From: Blautia glucerasea
Lineage (GTDB): Bacteria; Bacillota; Clostridia; Lachnospirales; Lachnospiraceae
DNA: 24,168 bases
Reading direction: 5' to 3'
Assembly (NCBI RefSeq): GCF_020537505.1
Contig: NZ_JAJBMO010000037.1
Coordinates: forward strand, 1-24,168
The notes under the pieces were generated by a model. That model saw nothing but the letters and a program-made list of their open reading frames with translations, did no database searches and was not told where the DNA came from. Numbering within the stretch: the first letter of the stretch is position 1; every line of letters begins with the position of its first letter. Shown one piece after another: positions 1-9,585 of this stretch. The translations under genes were made by a program, and so were the position numbers.

Positions 1-3000
1 CGGATGCACCGCTGGCAAGCTTCACAGTGATCACGGTAGTACCAGCTTTCTTAGCAACTACATTACCGCCGCTGATTGCTGCGATAGATGGCTTGCTGCT
101 GGTGCAGGCTGCTGCATTGATAGAGTCACCTGTTGTCAATCCAGTTACCAGTTTGCCAAGGGCCACTTTCTTCTTCAGCTGAAGCGGCACTTTCGCAGAT
201 ACCACTTTTATGGTTCCATTCAGTTTCGCTACCACTGCTGTCTCTGTCTTACCACAAACCTTACAGGTTCTGGTCTTCACACCTGCTGCCAGAACGGTCG
301 GAGCCTTGGTTACGGTGTACTCGCCAAAGCTGTGCTTTCCAGTTGCCGGGATTGCAGTCGCTGCGTCTTTCTTACCGCAAACACTGCATTCTTTATGCTG
401 GCTTCCTGCTGCTCCGCAGGTTGCTGCTTTGTCAATCTTGGTTACCATGTTGTGTTTTCCAGTTGCTGGAATTGTTTCTTCCTTGGTCTGTCCGCATCCA
501 GTACAGGTGTAGACCTTTGTACCTGCTTTTGCACAGGTAGCTGCGGTCTTCACGGTACCTGCATTCCATACATGTTTGTGGACATCTTCTTTTACAAAAC
601 TTGCTTCCATCAGGAAGGACTTTGTGCTGTAAGAGTCATTACGGCCACATTTCAGATAGTAGGTTTTTCCTTTTTCCAGACTATACTGCACATTAAAGGA
701 TCTGTAATAATAGCCATCTACATTACTGCTGGTCAGTTCATTCATCTGGGCATCATACAGGCTTGCATAGGTTGACATGCTGCTCATAGCCTGGAACTGC
801 CAGATACCGGAACGATCTGGTACAAATTTATAATATTTGTACATACCTGCTAATTGAGTGGAAACTCTCGTTCTTTTTCCTGCTGTAAGTGTAATAGCTG
901 TCTCTGGCTCTGCAGCAGTCTTTTCTTTTAATTCCTGTGGACCTACCACAATTTCAATTGTTGAGACACTTCCATAATCATCTGCAACATCACAGCAATA
1001 TCTTCGAAGCTCATTAATAGCGTCTGTGGTATAAGAAGACTTGTCACCATTTGCCAATTCTGTCCACATTGAATCTCCATTTGGTGTAAACTGATACCAC
1101 TTATAAGTCATCTTCTTACAATTTGCCCCTGCTACTGCATTTGCAGACAGAGTTGCAGCTGTGCCTTTTGGTACCCATACATTTTTAATGCTGCTAAAAC
1201 TAATATCCGGTTGTCCATATACATCGAACCATACATAAGCAGAATTATATCCATCCGATACTTTGCACCTATAAGATACAGACTGCTTTTCTACGCGTTT
1301 CACTGTATAAATACTTCCATTTGCGTCCGTAATCCTAGTCCATACATCCTCATCGTTATTATTCCTAAAATACCATTCATAGCTTAAGTCGTAATTAGAC
1401 TTTGCGGATACTTTCAGCTGAACATTCTCAGTACCAGTTTTTACGACAATAGGCTGGATCTCATCTGTATCTATAACGAAACCGCTCTCTGGATTAATAT
1501 AAAAATATTGTTGCCTCCAGTCCTTTCCATTAGATACTTCACAATAATAACTCGTCTCTTTTGTTACATTTTCGACCTTATAAGATGCAGTATTTGCGCC
1601 ATTTACAGATACATATTCATTTTCATCTTCATCAACAACGCGGAACCATTGATATGTAAGTTCTTCGCCTTGTGCGCCAGTAATGTCAGTCGTTAAATTA
1701 ACGTTTTCTCCTAATTTCACAGTCATCGTCTTCGTTTGTCCTCCAGAAAGGCTAGAAGACCTTCTTACTGTGAACCGCTGTTCCGCTGTCGCTCCATTGG
1801 AACCGGTTACCTTACACCGATAGGTTTTTTCAGAATTCTGTACCTCAACTTCACAAGTTGGAGAAGCAGCACCTTGAATAGGCTCAAGTTCAAAATACTC
1901 ATTCTCAAACTCATCATATTTCCAGGTTTCCACATACCACTGATAGGTCAGATTTACTCCGGTTTCCGAAACAGCTTCCGCATCAAGCACTACCTTGCTG
2001 CCAACTTTGCCTTCTTTATAAGTTTCTGTCTCCTTAAATACAATACAGGAATCAATTTCCACATGGAACCATACTTCTTCAGTACTTTTGCTGTCTTTAA
2101 TGCGACAATAATAGTTTGCATCGCCCCACAAACTACCCGTTGCCAGTTTTTCAGCATTTTCACCTTCCAGCGGTTTGTAGGATCCTTCTTCATTTGCTTT
2201 ATACCACTGATAACTAAGTGCTTCACCTGTTACAGATGTAGCGGAAACTGACAGTTCCAATGCCTCACCTGGATCAATTGTTAGTCTTCTTCCTGTAGCG
2301 CCTACAAAAATACGGCGTACATGAATTTCAAAGCTAATAATGAAACGATTTCCATAGCCATCTGTTACCCGGCAAGCATATGATTGATTTTCTTTTATAT
2401 TCTCAATTGTATAATTGTTCTGATTCACACCTGGAATTATTTGTTCATCCTCTTCATCATCACATACATACCATTGATATGTCAGTTCAACTCCTGGCTT
2501 TGCTTTAGCTATGACTTCCATTGTAACAGATCCGTCATAATCTACATCAAATTCTGTCTGGGTAGCACTATAATCAATTTTTAACCCAGAATCTATCTTG
2601 AGATTAAAATTAACATACTGCTCTTCGTTTCCATCAGAAACACGGCAATAATATTCTGCATTTTTCGTTATATTTTCAACCTTCAGGCTGGCTTTATCTT
2701 TGTTCCCTTCGATTTCTTCCCCATCGCCTTCCTCATTTCTACGGAACCACTGATAAGTCAGTTTATCTGTCAATTTGGAAGAAGCAGAAACCTTTAATTC
2801 CACAGTAGCATCAAAATCAACTTTTACATCCTGCTCAGACTCTCCTTCAATTTGCAGACTCTTCACATTTATATTGAAGTATTCATCCAGATTATTTTCA
2901 TATGGATCTGCTACGATACATTTATAGCGAACACTTCTATTTAATGCGCCTGTTGTAAATTCAGCTCCTGTTGCCCCAGAAATTTCAACCCATTCTTCAG

Positions 3001-4042
3001 TCTCGCCATTTGATTTCCATTGATACCATTGATAACTAAGAGCCACTCCTTCATCGGCAATGATGGTTGTTTTCAAGGTTTTGCTTTCGCCAGCCTCTAT
3101 CTCTTCCCAAAGTCCAGAGTTATCCTCATCTTCATACCTAAGCCCGGAATCTACACTTACATTAAAATACTCATGACATTCGTAATTATCATCAGAAATC
3201 CGGCAGCAATAAATACCCTTCGCTGCAACATCCTCCATAACATAGGTAGCCTGGTCCGCTCCCTCAATTACTTCATAGTCATCTTTTTCTGCATTCCATT
3301 TGCTCCACTGATATTTAAGATCTTTTCCCAGCAGTGAATATGCAGCAGATTTCAAGGCTTTTTGTTCATGTACCTTGACAGATACATCTTCATAACGATT
3401 GTCCTCATCTTCACTGTTTTCCAGGGCAATCGTTTTTACCCTGACGCCATAATACTCATATTGTGAGAGCCCATCTGCATCAGTTGTAACACAATAATAA
3501 AGCTTAGACTGCACAGCGCTTTCAATTACAAGTACAGAACCGGTTGCACCTTCTATCGGAACTTTGTCTTCGAAGTTCTTGTCCCAGTCACATTCATACC
3601 ACTGATAAGTCAATGCCGAGCCATCTGTAGAATAAGCCTCTGACGTAAGTTCTACACGGTCATAAAGTTTTACATTCGGCCAGTGGTCTGTATTATAATT
3701 AACATCTATGCTCTCTGGTGAAACCAGATTCTCTGTTTCCTGCGGTTCTTCCGTTGCCTGGAAATCTGACTCTGCTCCGGCAGCACCCTCGTCAGATGTA
3801 AATCCATCTTCCGCATCTGCGCTTTCAAAAGCATCCGCTCCAGCCCCGCCCGCGTCCGATGCAGCCTCTTCTACTGCAAATCCGTCAGCTGTGCCCTCGC
3901 TGCTTTCCACTTCCGCACTGATCTCATCTCCAGCTATAAATCCGTCTGTTTCTTCCGCAGCACTGACCATCAGGCTGTTTGCCGGAAGAGAAGTCACGGT
4001 CATAGCCAGCGCCATAAACAGTGCTATTCGTTTTCTCTTCAT
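1..4042 (-). CDS. Giant secreted surface protein with ten Ig-like repeats, CxxC repeats and a BIG2-type domain (C-terminus beyond window)
   Basis: I translated this frame from the ATG at 4042 (GGGAGG seven bases upstream) and found no stop down to position 2, so 1347 residues are visible and the end is missing. Residues 1-28 form a signal peptide (MKRKR, hydrophobic core, VSA-A site). An acidic Ala/Glu/Ser-rich linker runs to about 105. Ten Ig-like modules of about 90-98 residues follow, each with a C-strand YQW-type motif (near residues 148, 246, 338, 432, 523, 611, 700, 798, 889, 982) and most with an F-strand YxC. Residues about 1050-1145 look like a beta-sandwich resembling the pre-peptidase C-terminal (PPC) fold. 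Three repeats with CxxCG and IPATGKH-like motifs span about 1150-1260. A bacterial Ig group 2 (BIG2) domain begins near 1270. It is probably a cell-surface adhesin or matrix protein; the ligand is unknown. No anchor is visible because the C-terminus is absent. Confidence 0.88.
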   Translation of the reverse strand, partial: MKRKRIALFMALAMTVTSLPANSLMVSAAEETDGFIAGDEISAEVESSEGTADGFAVEEAASDAGGAGADAFESADAEDGFTSDEGAAGAESDFQATEEPQETENLVSPESIDVNYNTDHWPNVKLYDRVELTSEAYSTDGSALTYQWYECDWDKNFEDKVPIEGATGSVLVIESAVQSKLYYCVTTDADGLSQYEYYGVRVKTIALENSEDEDNRYEDVSVKVHEQKALKSAAYSLLGKDLKYQWSKWNAEKDDYEVIEGADQATYVMEDVAAKGIYCCRISDDNYECHEYFNVSVDSGLRYEDEDNSGLWEEIEAGESKTLKTTIIADEGVALSYQWYQWKSNGETEEWVEISGATGAEFTTGALNRSVRYKCIVADPYENNLDEYFNINVKSLQIEGESEQDVKVDFDATVELKVSASSKLTDKLTYQWFRRNEEGDGEEIEGNKDKASLKVENITKNAEYYCRVSDGNEEQYVNFNLKIDSGLKIDYSATQTEFDVDYDGSVTMEVIAKAKPGVELTYQWYVCDDEEDEQIIPGVNQNNYTIENIKENQSYACRVTDGYGNRFIISFEIHVRRIFVGATGRRLTIDPGEALELSVSATSVTGEALSYQWYKANEEGSYKPLEGENAEKLATGSLWGDANYYCRIKDSKSTEEVWFHVEIDSCIVFKETETYKEGKVGSKVVLDAEAVSETGVNLTYQWYVETWKYDEFENEYFELEPIQGAASPTCEVEVQNSEKTYRCKVTGSNGATAEQRFTVRRSSSLSGGQTKTMTVKLGENVNLTTDITGAQGEELTYQWFRVVDEDENEYVSVNGANTASYKVENVTKETSYYCEVSNGKDWRQQYFYINPESGFVIDTDEIQPIVVKTGTENVQLKVSAKSNYDLSYEWYFRNNNDEDVWTRITDANGSIYTVKRVEKQSVSYRCKVSDGYNSAYVWFDVYGQPDISFSSIKNVWVPKGTAATLSANAVAGANCKKMTYKWYQFTPNGDSMWTELANGDKSSYTTDAINELRRYCCDVADDYGSVSTIEIVVGPQELKEKTAAEPETAITLTAGKRTRVSTQLAGMYKYYKFVPDRSGIWQFQAMSSMSTYASLYDAQMNELTSSNVDGYYYRSFNVQYSLEKGKTYYLKCGRNDSYSTKSFLMEASFVKEDVHKHVWNAGTVKTAATCAKAGTKVYTCTGCGQTKEETIPATGKHNMVTKIDKAATCGAAGSQHKECSVCGKKDAATAIPATGKHSFGEYTVTKAPTVLAAGVKTRTCKVCGKTETAVVAKLNGTIKVVSAKVPLQLKKKVALGKLVTGLTTGDSINAAACTSSKPSIAAISGGNVVAKKAGTTVITVKLASGAS

Positions 4043-4101
4043 GTGTATTCCTCCCGTTTATTTTTTCGATCTACTGCTGTGCAGCAATCAATTATAAACT
4101 A

Positions 4102-4130
4102 ATTTTAACGGATTTTATCTATATTTTCAA
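4102..4130 (-). promoter_or_regulatory. Sigma-A-type promoter of the surface protein gene
   Basis: On the minus strand a -35 TTGAAA (4125-4130) and a -10 TAAAAT (4102-4107) are separated by exactly 17 bases. Transcription would start near 4095 and leave a leader of about 50 nt ahead of the GGGAGG ribosome site. The flanks are AT-rich. No operator or riboswitch is apparent in the leader. Confidence 0.6.
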
Positions 4131-4233
4131 TTAAATTCTGTGCACTTTTCATCCAATTTTGAAATCTTAAATTTGTACACTTTGCCTAATAAACTCCACA
4201 CATTAGACCAAACAGGCTCTAGAGCGTGCCTGC

Positions 4234-4294
4234 AAAAAAAGCTGTCGTTTTACCAGCACTTCGCACCGGGCGCAGCCTGTAAAACAACAGCTTT
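4234..4294 (-). terminator. Rho-independent terminator of the DUF815-ppx-ppk operon
   Basis: The two arms (4238-4253 and 4279-4294) pair over 16 bases with one position forming a G-U wobble in RNA. Three more pairs extend inward past a one-base bulge. On the minus strand the hairpin is followed by a run of seven U (4234-4240). It lies about 30 nt past the ppk1 stop and upstream of the surface protein promoter, so it isolates the two transcription units. Confidence 0.88.
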
Positions 4295-4324
4295 CCTACT
4301 ATTTCTTAATTCAGTTCCAATCTC

Positions 4325-6484
4325 TTATTCTTCCGTATCCTCCGCCGGTTCTGCTGGAATAAATACGCGGGAATTTTCGTGTTTTTCTTTTTTCTTTAAT
4401 GCGTCTGCCCTCTCAGTGGCTTCCTTGCAGAATTCCATCTGGGAATTGATGAGAAGCTTGCCTCTCTTGTCCTGCTTCTCGTAGGTTCCGTCTGGCTGGA
4501 GAAGGTGGGCTTTCACATTGTCGCGGAATTCCAGGTCCAGTACATGCTTGATCTCGTTCTTGATCTGCTCGTCCTCAACCGGGAAAACGATCTCCACACG
4601 GCGGTCCAGATTACGGGGCATCCAGTCTGCACTGCCCATATAGATCTCATCGCTTCCGTTATTGTGGAAATAGAAAATACGGCTGTGCTCCAGGAAGTTT
4701 CCTACAATGGAACGCACATGGATATTCTCACTCACCCCCTGGATTCCCACTCTCAGACAGCAGATACCGCGGATCAACAGGTAAATCTGCACGCCACAGG
4801 AGGAAGCATGATAAAGAGCTGCAATGATCTTCGGATCGCAAAGAGAGTTCATCTTCGCCACGATCATAGCCGGCATTCCCTTCTTGGCATGCTCCGCCTC
4901 TCTTTCGATCAGCTTCAGGAAACGATCCTTCATCCAGATCGGGGCAACGATCAGACGGTTCCAGCTCTTCGGCTCGGAATATCCAGATAACATGTTAAAT
5001 ACCGCTGTAGCATCCTCGCCGAAACGCTCGTCGCAGGTAAAGATACCGCAGTCTGTATACAGCTTGGCAGTAGAATCATTATAATTACCGGTTGCCAGAT
5101 GAACATAACGGCGGATTCCCGTATCCTCACGGCGGACCACAAGAGTGATCTTACTATGTGTCTTCAGTCCAACCAGACCGTAAATAACGTGACAGCCTGC
5201 TTTTTCCAGCATTTTCGCCCACACAATGTTGTGTTCCTCATCAAAACGTGCCTTCAGCTCTACCAGAACGGAAACCTGTTTGCCATTCTCTGCTGCCTGG
5301 GCAAGTGCTGCAATGATCGGGGAATTTCCGCTGACACGGTACAGCGTCTGCTTGATTGCCAGTACATCCGGATCCTTAGCCGCCTGGCGGACAAAGTTCA
5401 CAACCGGGTCAAAGCTCATATATGGATGGTGAAGGAACACATCTCCCTCACGGATCACCTGGAAAATATCCTTGCTGGTATCTGCAAATGCAGGTACCAC
5501 AGCAGGTGTATATTTCGGCTCTTTGTACTGGTCAAAGCCATCCTGTCCGTAAACCTTCATCAGCATGGTCAGATCCAGCGGTCCGTTAATATAGAAAATA
5601 TCCTCTTCCTTAATGTCAAATTCTTTTTTCAGAATGCCAAGGAGTCTGGAATCTGTCTTATCCTCCACTTCCAGGCGGATCACCTCGCCCCACTGGCGCT
5701 TCTTCAGCTGCTTCTGGATCTCTACCAGAAGATCCTCTGCGCCATCCTCATCAATGGAAAGGTCCGCATTTCTCATAATACGGTATGGATGTGCACAAAC
5801 CACGTCATAGCCAAGGAAAAGCTTATCGATATTGCGCTCAATGATCTCCTCCAGAAGGATCACTGTGGTATCCTCTTTTTTATCAGATGGGATCACAATG
5901 ACACGGGGCAGTACAGATGGCACCTGCACAGTGGCAAATACCAGCACCTCTTTTCCCTTTTTCTTGTCTTTCCTGGAAATCAGGGCACCAATATTCAGGG
6001 TCTTGTTGCGGATCAGCGGGAACGGTCTGGAAGAATCCATGGCCATAGGTGTAAGGACCGGATAAACATTGTCATCAAAATAACGGTCCACATACTCCTG
6101 CTGCTCCTGGTTTAATTTCTCATGCTCCATCACCAGATGCAGCCCAACCTTCTCCAATGCCGGAAGAAGGGAGCGGTTCAGGGTGCTGTACTGGGAACGG
6201 ACAAGCTCATGAGTCTGGGCGCTGATCTCTTTTAGCTGCTCCTTAGGACTCATTCCGGCAATATCTGTTTTCTCATAGCCAGCGTGCACCTGATCCTTCA
6301 AAGAAGCCACACGGACCATATAGAACTCATCCAGGTTGGAAGATACAATGCTGGTAAATTTCAGCCTTTCAAATAATGGCAGGCTTTTATCTCTTGCTTC
6401 TGAGAGAACACGGTCGTCAAACTTCAGCCAGCTTAACTCCCTGTTCACGAAATACTCCGGTTTTTCAAAATTTTTCAGATCCAT
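4325..6484 (-). CDS. ppk1: Polyphosphate kinase 1
   Basis: PPK1 reversibly transfers the gamma-phosphate of ATP to a growing polyphosphate chain. The 719-residue product has the family's usual length of about 700 and its typical N-terminal signature (YFNREL-like, as YFVNRELSWLKFD). The autophosphorylated histidine of the family corresponds to H443 in KTHSKITLV, and the second conserved histidine to H600 in EHSRIFYF. The phospholipase D-like C-terminal domains carry YMGSADWMPRN near 615-624. The start is the ATG at 6484, seated behind GAGGAGG; an in-frame start 15 nt upstream overlaps the ppx stop and has no better site. It is the last gene of the operon, 11 nt after ppx, and is followed by a strong terminator. 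The C-terminal 40 or so residues are charged and probably flexible. Confidence 0.97.
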   Translation of the reverse strand: MDLKNFEKPEYFVNRELSWLKFDDRVLSEARDKSLPLFERLKFTSIVSSNLDEFYMVRVASLKDQVHAGYEKTDIAGMSPKEQLKEISAQTHELVRSQYSTLNRSLLPALEKVGLHLVMEHEKLNQEQQEYVDRYFDDNVYPVLTPMAMDSSRPFPLIRNKTLNIGALISRKDKKKGKEVLVFATVQVPSVLPRVIVIPSDKKEDTTVILLEEIIERNIDKLFLGYDVVCAHPYRIMRNADLSIDEDGAEDLLVEIQKQLKKRQWGEVIRLEVEDKTDSRLLGILKKEFDIKEEDIFYINGPLDLTMLMKVYGQDGFDQYKEPKYTPAVVPAFADTSKDIFQVIREGDVFLHHPYMSFDPVVNFVRQAAKDPDVLAIKQTLYRVSGNSPIIAALAQAAENGKQVSVLVELKARFDEEHNIVWAKMLEKAGCHVIYGLVGLKTHSKITLVVRREDTGIRRYVHLATGNYNDSTAKLYTDCGIFTCDERFGEDATAVFNMLSGYSEPKSWNRLIVAPIWMKDRFLKLIEREAEHAKKGMPAMIVAKMNSLCDPKIIAALYHASSCGVQIYLLIRGICCLRVGIQGVSENIHVRSIVGNFLEHSRIFYFHNNGSDEIYMGSADWMPRNLDRRVEIVFPVEDEQIKNEIKHVLDLEFRDNVKAHLLQPDGTYEKQDKRGKLLINSQMEFCKEATERADALKKKEKHENSRVFIPAEPAEDTEE

Positions 6485-6495
6485 TGTGCCCCTCC

Positions 6496-8031
6496 TCACA
6501 CTTTTCTCTTACGTCTGAATACCAGACGGATGCCAAATACCTCTTCAAAAAACTCAACTTTATCCATAAGAAGCCCAAGCTCCAGGGAAATATCCTGCTC
6601 AGAATCTACGGTGAGAAGCAGGGTTCTGTCCTTAAGCACAGCCTTCATATTCTTTACCTTCTGATAATGGCTGCGGTCCATGGCATTTGCAATACGAAGG
6701 ATCGCGGTCAGCTTGGCGATCAGCAGATATACGGAACGGTCCATTCCGATCTCCCCTGCAATCTCGCTGTAATAAACAAATTCTGTGGTGTTATAGCGCA
6801 CTGCATTTGCAATGATCTGGCGCTCTTCTGTGGAAAGTCCGATGATCTCTGTGGCCATAATGATCTGGTAAGAACACTCTGCCACATCACCCATGCTGAT
6901 GTATTTTCCACAGTCATGAAGCTGAACCGCAATCTGAAGAAGCAGACGCTCCCTGTCTCCCATTCCATGAACCTTCTTCATGCTGTCAAAAATGGCCAGT
7001 GCCAGGTCGGTAGTACCCTTGATATGGTCTTTTCCAGTGGAATAACGTTTGGCAATGTTCCTGGATGCCACCAGAATATCATTTTCGAAATTGTGTGCAC
7101 TCTTGATAAAATTCTTCTTTTCCCCGAAGTCATAGGCAATACCGTCAAGAAGAGATACACCCGGCATCCACAAAGACTCTGCATTGAAAAGATCCATAAA
7201 GTCCTTACAGATGACCATAGTCGGCACAATGAGAGTGGCATACTCCGGATCAATGTCCATCTCCTCTGCCAGAGACTCCTCTGTCTTATAGACTGTGTTC
7301 TCATAGCGCTTCTCAAACTCTGCTTTTGTGAGAATATTATCCTGTCTCTCTTCCCGGAAAATGGTCTCTGTAAGGAAATCTCCCATAAGAATCACATTCT
7401 TAATGTCCCGGTCCTTCAGGTAAAGGCGCTTAAAGCCTGTCAGGTCATTGCGGATAAATTCCTCTACCAGCTGTGCATAGTTGGTGTTGGTTTTCTCCAG
7501 CTCTTTCAAACGCTGGCGGATACGCACGCTTCCCATTTTCAGGCTCTGGGTAGTAACAAGCGTATCCTTGTCAAACAGGGAGATCTGCAGGTTTCCGCCT
7601 CCTACGTCCAGAATGGCTGTTCCCTTCTGGATCATTTTCTTGAAGCCGTTCTCAATGGCTGCGATGGACTTATAGCCAAGGAAATGCTGTTCTGCATTGC
7701 TTAACACTTCTACATAAACTCCGGTTCTTCTGTAAATCTGATCAATGATAATGATCGGATTCTTCATCTCGCGGAACACACTGGTGGTGCAGGCGCGGTA
7801 CTCCTTCACCCCGTACTCTGCCATGATCCGCTTAAAATCATTCAGAACCTCACAGATGGTATCTACCTTGTCTACCTCCATGGTCCCGCCGGAATACACC
7901 CCTACTCCAAGATTCAGACGATACCGGATATCGTCCACCGTCCGAAAGCTGCCCTTTTTGGAAAATTCGAAAATTTTCATGGTGATCTCATAGGAACTGA
8001 TATCAATTGCCGCAAATGTGGTCACTGCCAT
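6496..8031 (-). CDS. ppx: Ppx/GppA family exopolyphosphatase with C-terminal HD-like domain
   Basis: Family members release phosphate from polyphosphate ends or hydrolyse pppGpp to ppGpp; sequence alone does not separate the two. The 511-residue protein has an N-terminal actin-like ATPase-fold pair (residues 1 to about 310) with the phosphate-binding DVGGGN at 142-147. A helical HD-type domain follows, with LQIAVQLHDCGKY around 365-377 and HD at 372-373. The start ATG at 8031 lies behind AGGAGGG. It is 23 nt downstream of the DUF815 ATPase and 11 nt upstream of ppk1, so the three are almost certainly co-transcribed. Pairing with ppk1 favours a polyphosphate role. The N-terminal motif AAIDISSYEITMKI is a looser version of the usual DxGSNS loop. 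Confidence 0.92.
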   Translation of the reverse strand: MAVTTFAAIDISSYEITMKIFEFSKKGSFRTVDDIRYRLNLGVGVYSGGTMEVDKVDTICEVLNDFKRIMAEYGVKEYRACTTSVFREMKNPIIIIDQIYRRTGVYVEVLSNAEQHFLGYKSIAAIENGFKKMIQKGTAILDVGGGNLQISLFDKDTLVTTQSLKMGSVRIRQRLKELEKTNTNYAQLVEEFIRNDLTGFKRLYLKDRDIKNVILMGDFLTETIFREERQDNILTKAEFEKRYENTVYKTEESLAEEMDIDPEYATLIVPTMVICKDFMDLFNAESLWMPGVSLLDGIAYDFGEKKNFIKSAHNFENDILVASRNIAKRYSTGKDHIKGTTDLALAIFDSMKKVHGMGDRERLLLQIAVQLHDCGKYISMGDVAECSYQIIMATEIIGLSTEERQIIANAVRYNTTEFVYYSEIAGEIGMDRSVYLLIAKLTAILRIANAMDRSHYQKVKNMKAVLKDRTLLLTVDSEQDISLELGLLMDKVEFFEEVFGIRLVFRRKRKV

Positions 8032-8054
8032 ACATTTCTCCCTCCTGCCAAGGA

Positions 8055-9362
8055 TTATTTTTCTTCACTTGTACCCAGAATATGGTCAATAAACTGCTGT
8101 GCGGTTCTTCCTGTCAGGCCGCCGTGGGAAAGCTCCCAGGCATTTGCCTTCATAAGGAGTTCTTCTGTTGGCATTGTAACGCCATAGCGCTGGGCCAGCG
8201 TAGTTACAATATTCTGGAATTCTTTCTTGTTCGGTGCTCCGAAATAGATGCGCACACCAAAACGGTAAACCAGGGAAAGCTTCTCCTGTACAGTATCTGA
8301 GGAATGCAGATCTTCATCGTCTGCCACCTCCAGCTTATCCCCTGATTTCTCACGTACAAGATGACGCCGGTTGCTGGTTGCATAGATCAGAATGTTGTCC
8401 GGCTTTTTCTCAAGGCCGCCTTCGATCACTGCTTTCAGATACTTATATTCGATTTCAAATTCCTCAAAGGAAAGATCGTCCATGTAAAGAATAAATTTAT
8501 AGTTCCGGTTCTTGATCTGTGCGATCACATCATTCAGATCCTGGAACTGATGCTTGTACACCTCGATAATACGAAGCCCTTCATCATAGTAGCGGTTCAG
8601 GATTCCCTTGATACTGGAGGATTTACCAGTTCCTGCATCACCAAAAAGGAGACAGTTGTTGGCCTTTCTTCCTCTTACAAAGGCTTCTGTATTCTCAATC
8701 AGCTTCTGCTTAGGGATCTCATATCCAACCAGATCGTCCAGATTTACATGGGCAATTCTGGTAATCGGTGCGATCACCGGCTTGCCGTCCATGCCATGCT
8801 CAATACGAAATGCCTTGTTCAGTCCCAGCTTACCCACACCGAAATCCTTGTAGAACTGTACCATGTCTGCCATAAATTCTTCCACAGTCGCAGCCTCTGC
8901 CAGTGTTTTGCTCATATCGCAGATTCTGTCACAGATACGCTGGTTATATACCTTGCTGTTACATCCTGTATTCACATAGCTGCAAAGAAAACCTGCACAG
9001 CCTGTTCCGAAAGCCTTGTCAAAAACAGCAAGATCAAAATCATAGAGCTCCTTGAAAATCTGGAAATCATGAAGTGCCAGGTGATTAATACTACCCTCCA
9101 CGGCTCCCCGGATCTCGGAAGCGGTGCTGAATGCGTTCTCGTGATTGACCAGAAGCTGTGTCAGATATGTGTGCCACAGATTTCCGGAAAATCCGTACAT
9201 GCCTGCCATTTCCACCAGACTGCCAACCATGTGGAAAAATTCTTCCTTACGGTTTCCCAGATCTTCTTCTGCTTCATAGCTGTTCATCAGTGATGTCATT
9301 GTATGCAGTACCCCACCGTTTTCAAAATCGCGGTAAAGGATACATTCTTCTGTTCTTGCCAT
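8055..9362 (-). CDS. DUF815-family AAA+ ATPase
   Basis: This 435-residue protein has an all-helical N-terminal region (about 1-200) and a AAA+ core. Walker A is GDAGTGKS at 241-248, Walker B is ILYMDD at 291-296, and a sensor-1-like YATSN lies at 327-331. The C-terminal lid contains GLTGRTAQQFIDHIL. These match the DUF815 (PF05673) ATPases, whose substrate is not established. The ATG at 9362 follows GAGAGGAAACAAAA. It is the first gene of a three-gene unit with ppx and ppk1, which suggests a link to polyphosphate or to a process regulated with it; this is inference from context. The N-terminal part holds several Cys (121, 127, 134, 144, 148) in a segment about 28 residues long. No transmembrane segment is seen. 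Confidence 0.9.
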   Translation of the reverse strand: MARTEECILYRDFENGGVLHTMTSLMNSYEAEEDLGNRKEEFFHMVGSLVEMAGMYGFSGNLWHTYLTQLLVNHENAFSTASEIRGAVEGSINHLALHDFQIFKELYDFDLAVFDKAFGTGCAGFLCSYVNTGCNSKVYNQRICDRICDMSKTLAEAATVEEFMADMVQFYKDFGVGKLGLNKAFRIEHGMDGKPVIAPITRIAHVNLDDLVGYEIPKQKLIENTEAFVRGRKANNCLLFGDAGTGKSSSIKGILNRYYDEGLRIIEVYKHQFQDLNDVIAQIKNRNYKFILYMDDLSFEEFEIEYKYLKAVIEGGLEKKPDNILIYATSNRRHLVREKSGDKLEVADDEDLHSSDTVQEKLSLVYRFGVRIYFGAPNKKEFQNIVTTLAQRYGVTMPTEELLMKANAWELSHGGLTGRTAQQFIDHILGTSEEK

Positions 9363-9585
9363 TTTTGTTTCCTCTCAATCCATGGTGCATTTACATGTTT
9401 CTATTTTCCAGACTACTATTTGCGGTCTTCCTACCGGTACGCGTCCAGATTCGTAAATTCCTGTATTTGCAACCGTTTTTCCATTTTACTTTTCTTATAT
9501 TAAAAATAGATAAAACTTTCTTAAATTCTTTGGTTAATTTTTAACAATTATAGTGGAGCCGTATCTCCAAAATTATCTTCTGCAA
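9363..9585 (-). other. Intergenic leader of the ATPase operon, AT-rich
   Basis: No gene is visible in these 223 bases. They must contain the promoter of the DUF815-ppx-ppk operon, but I found no convincing -35/-10 pair. A weak candidate is TTTAAG, 17 bases, TAATAT on the minus strand. A 14-base block (9455-9468) and the block at 9368-9378 next to the start codon are both repeated in the pheA leader (10730-10743 and 10721-10731), where they are adjacent instead of 76 bases apart. A 15-base perfect palindrome (9582-9596) spans the pheA stop codon but lacks a following U-run. Confidence 0.5.

Noticed and set aside
133..775. Cys-rich plus-strand frames at the left end
   Set aside because: They are shadows of the giant minus-strand protein, which stays open through the whole region.
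5099..7704. Long plus-strand open frames (338 and 442 residues) opposite ppk1 and ppx
   Set aside because: They are antisense shadows of well-recognised genes, have no family features and no ribosome sites.
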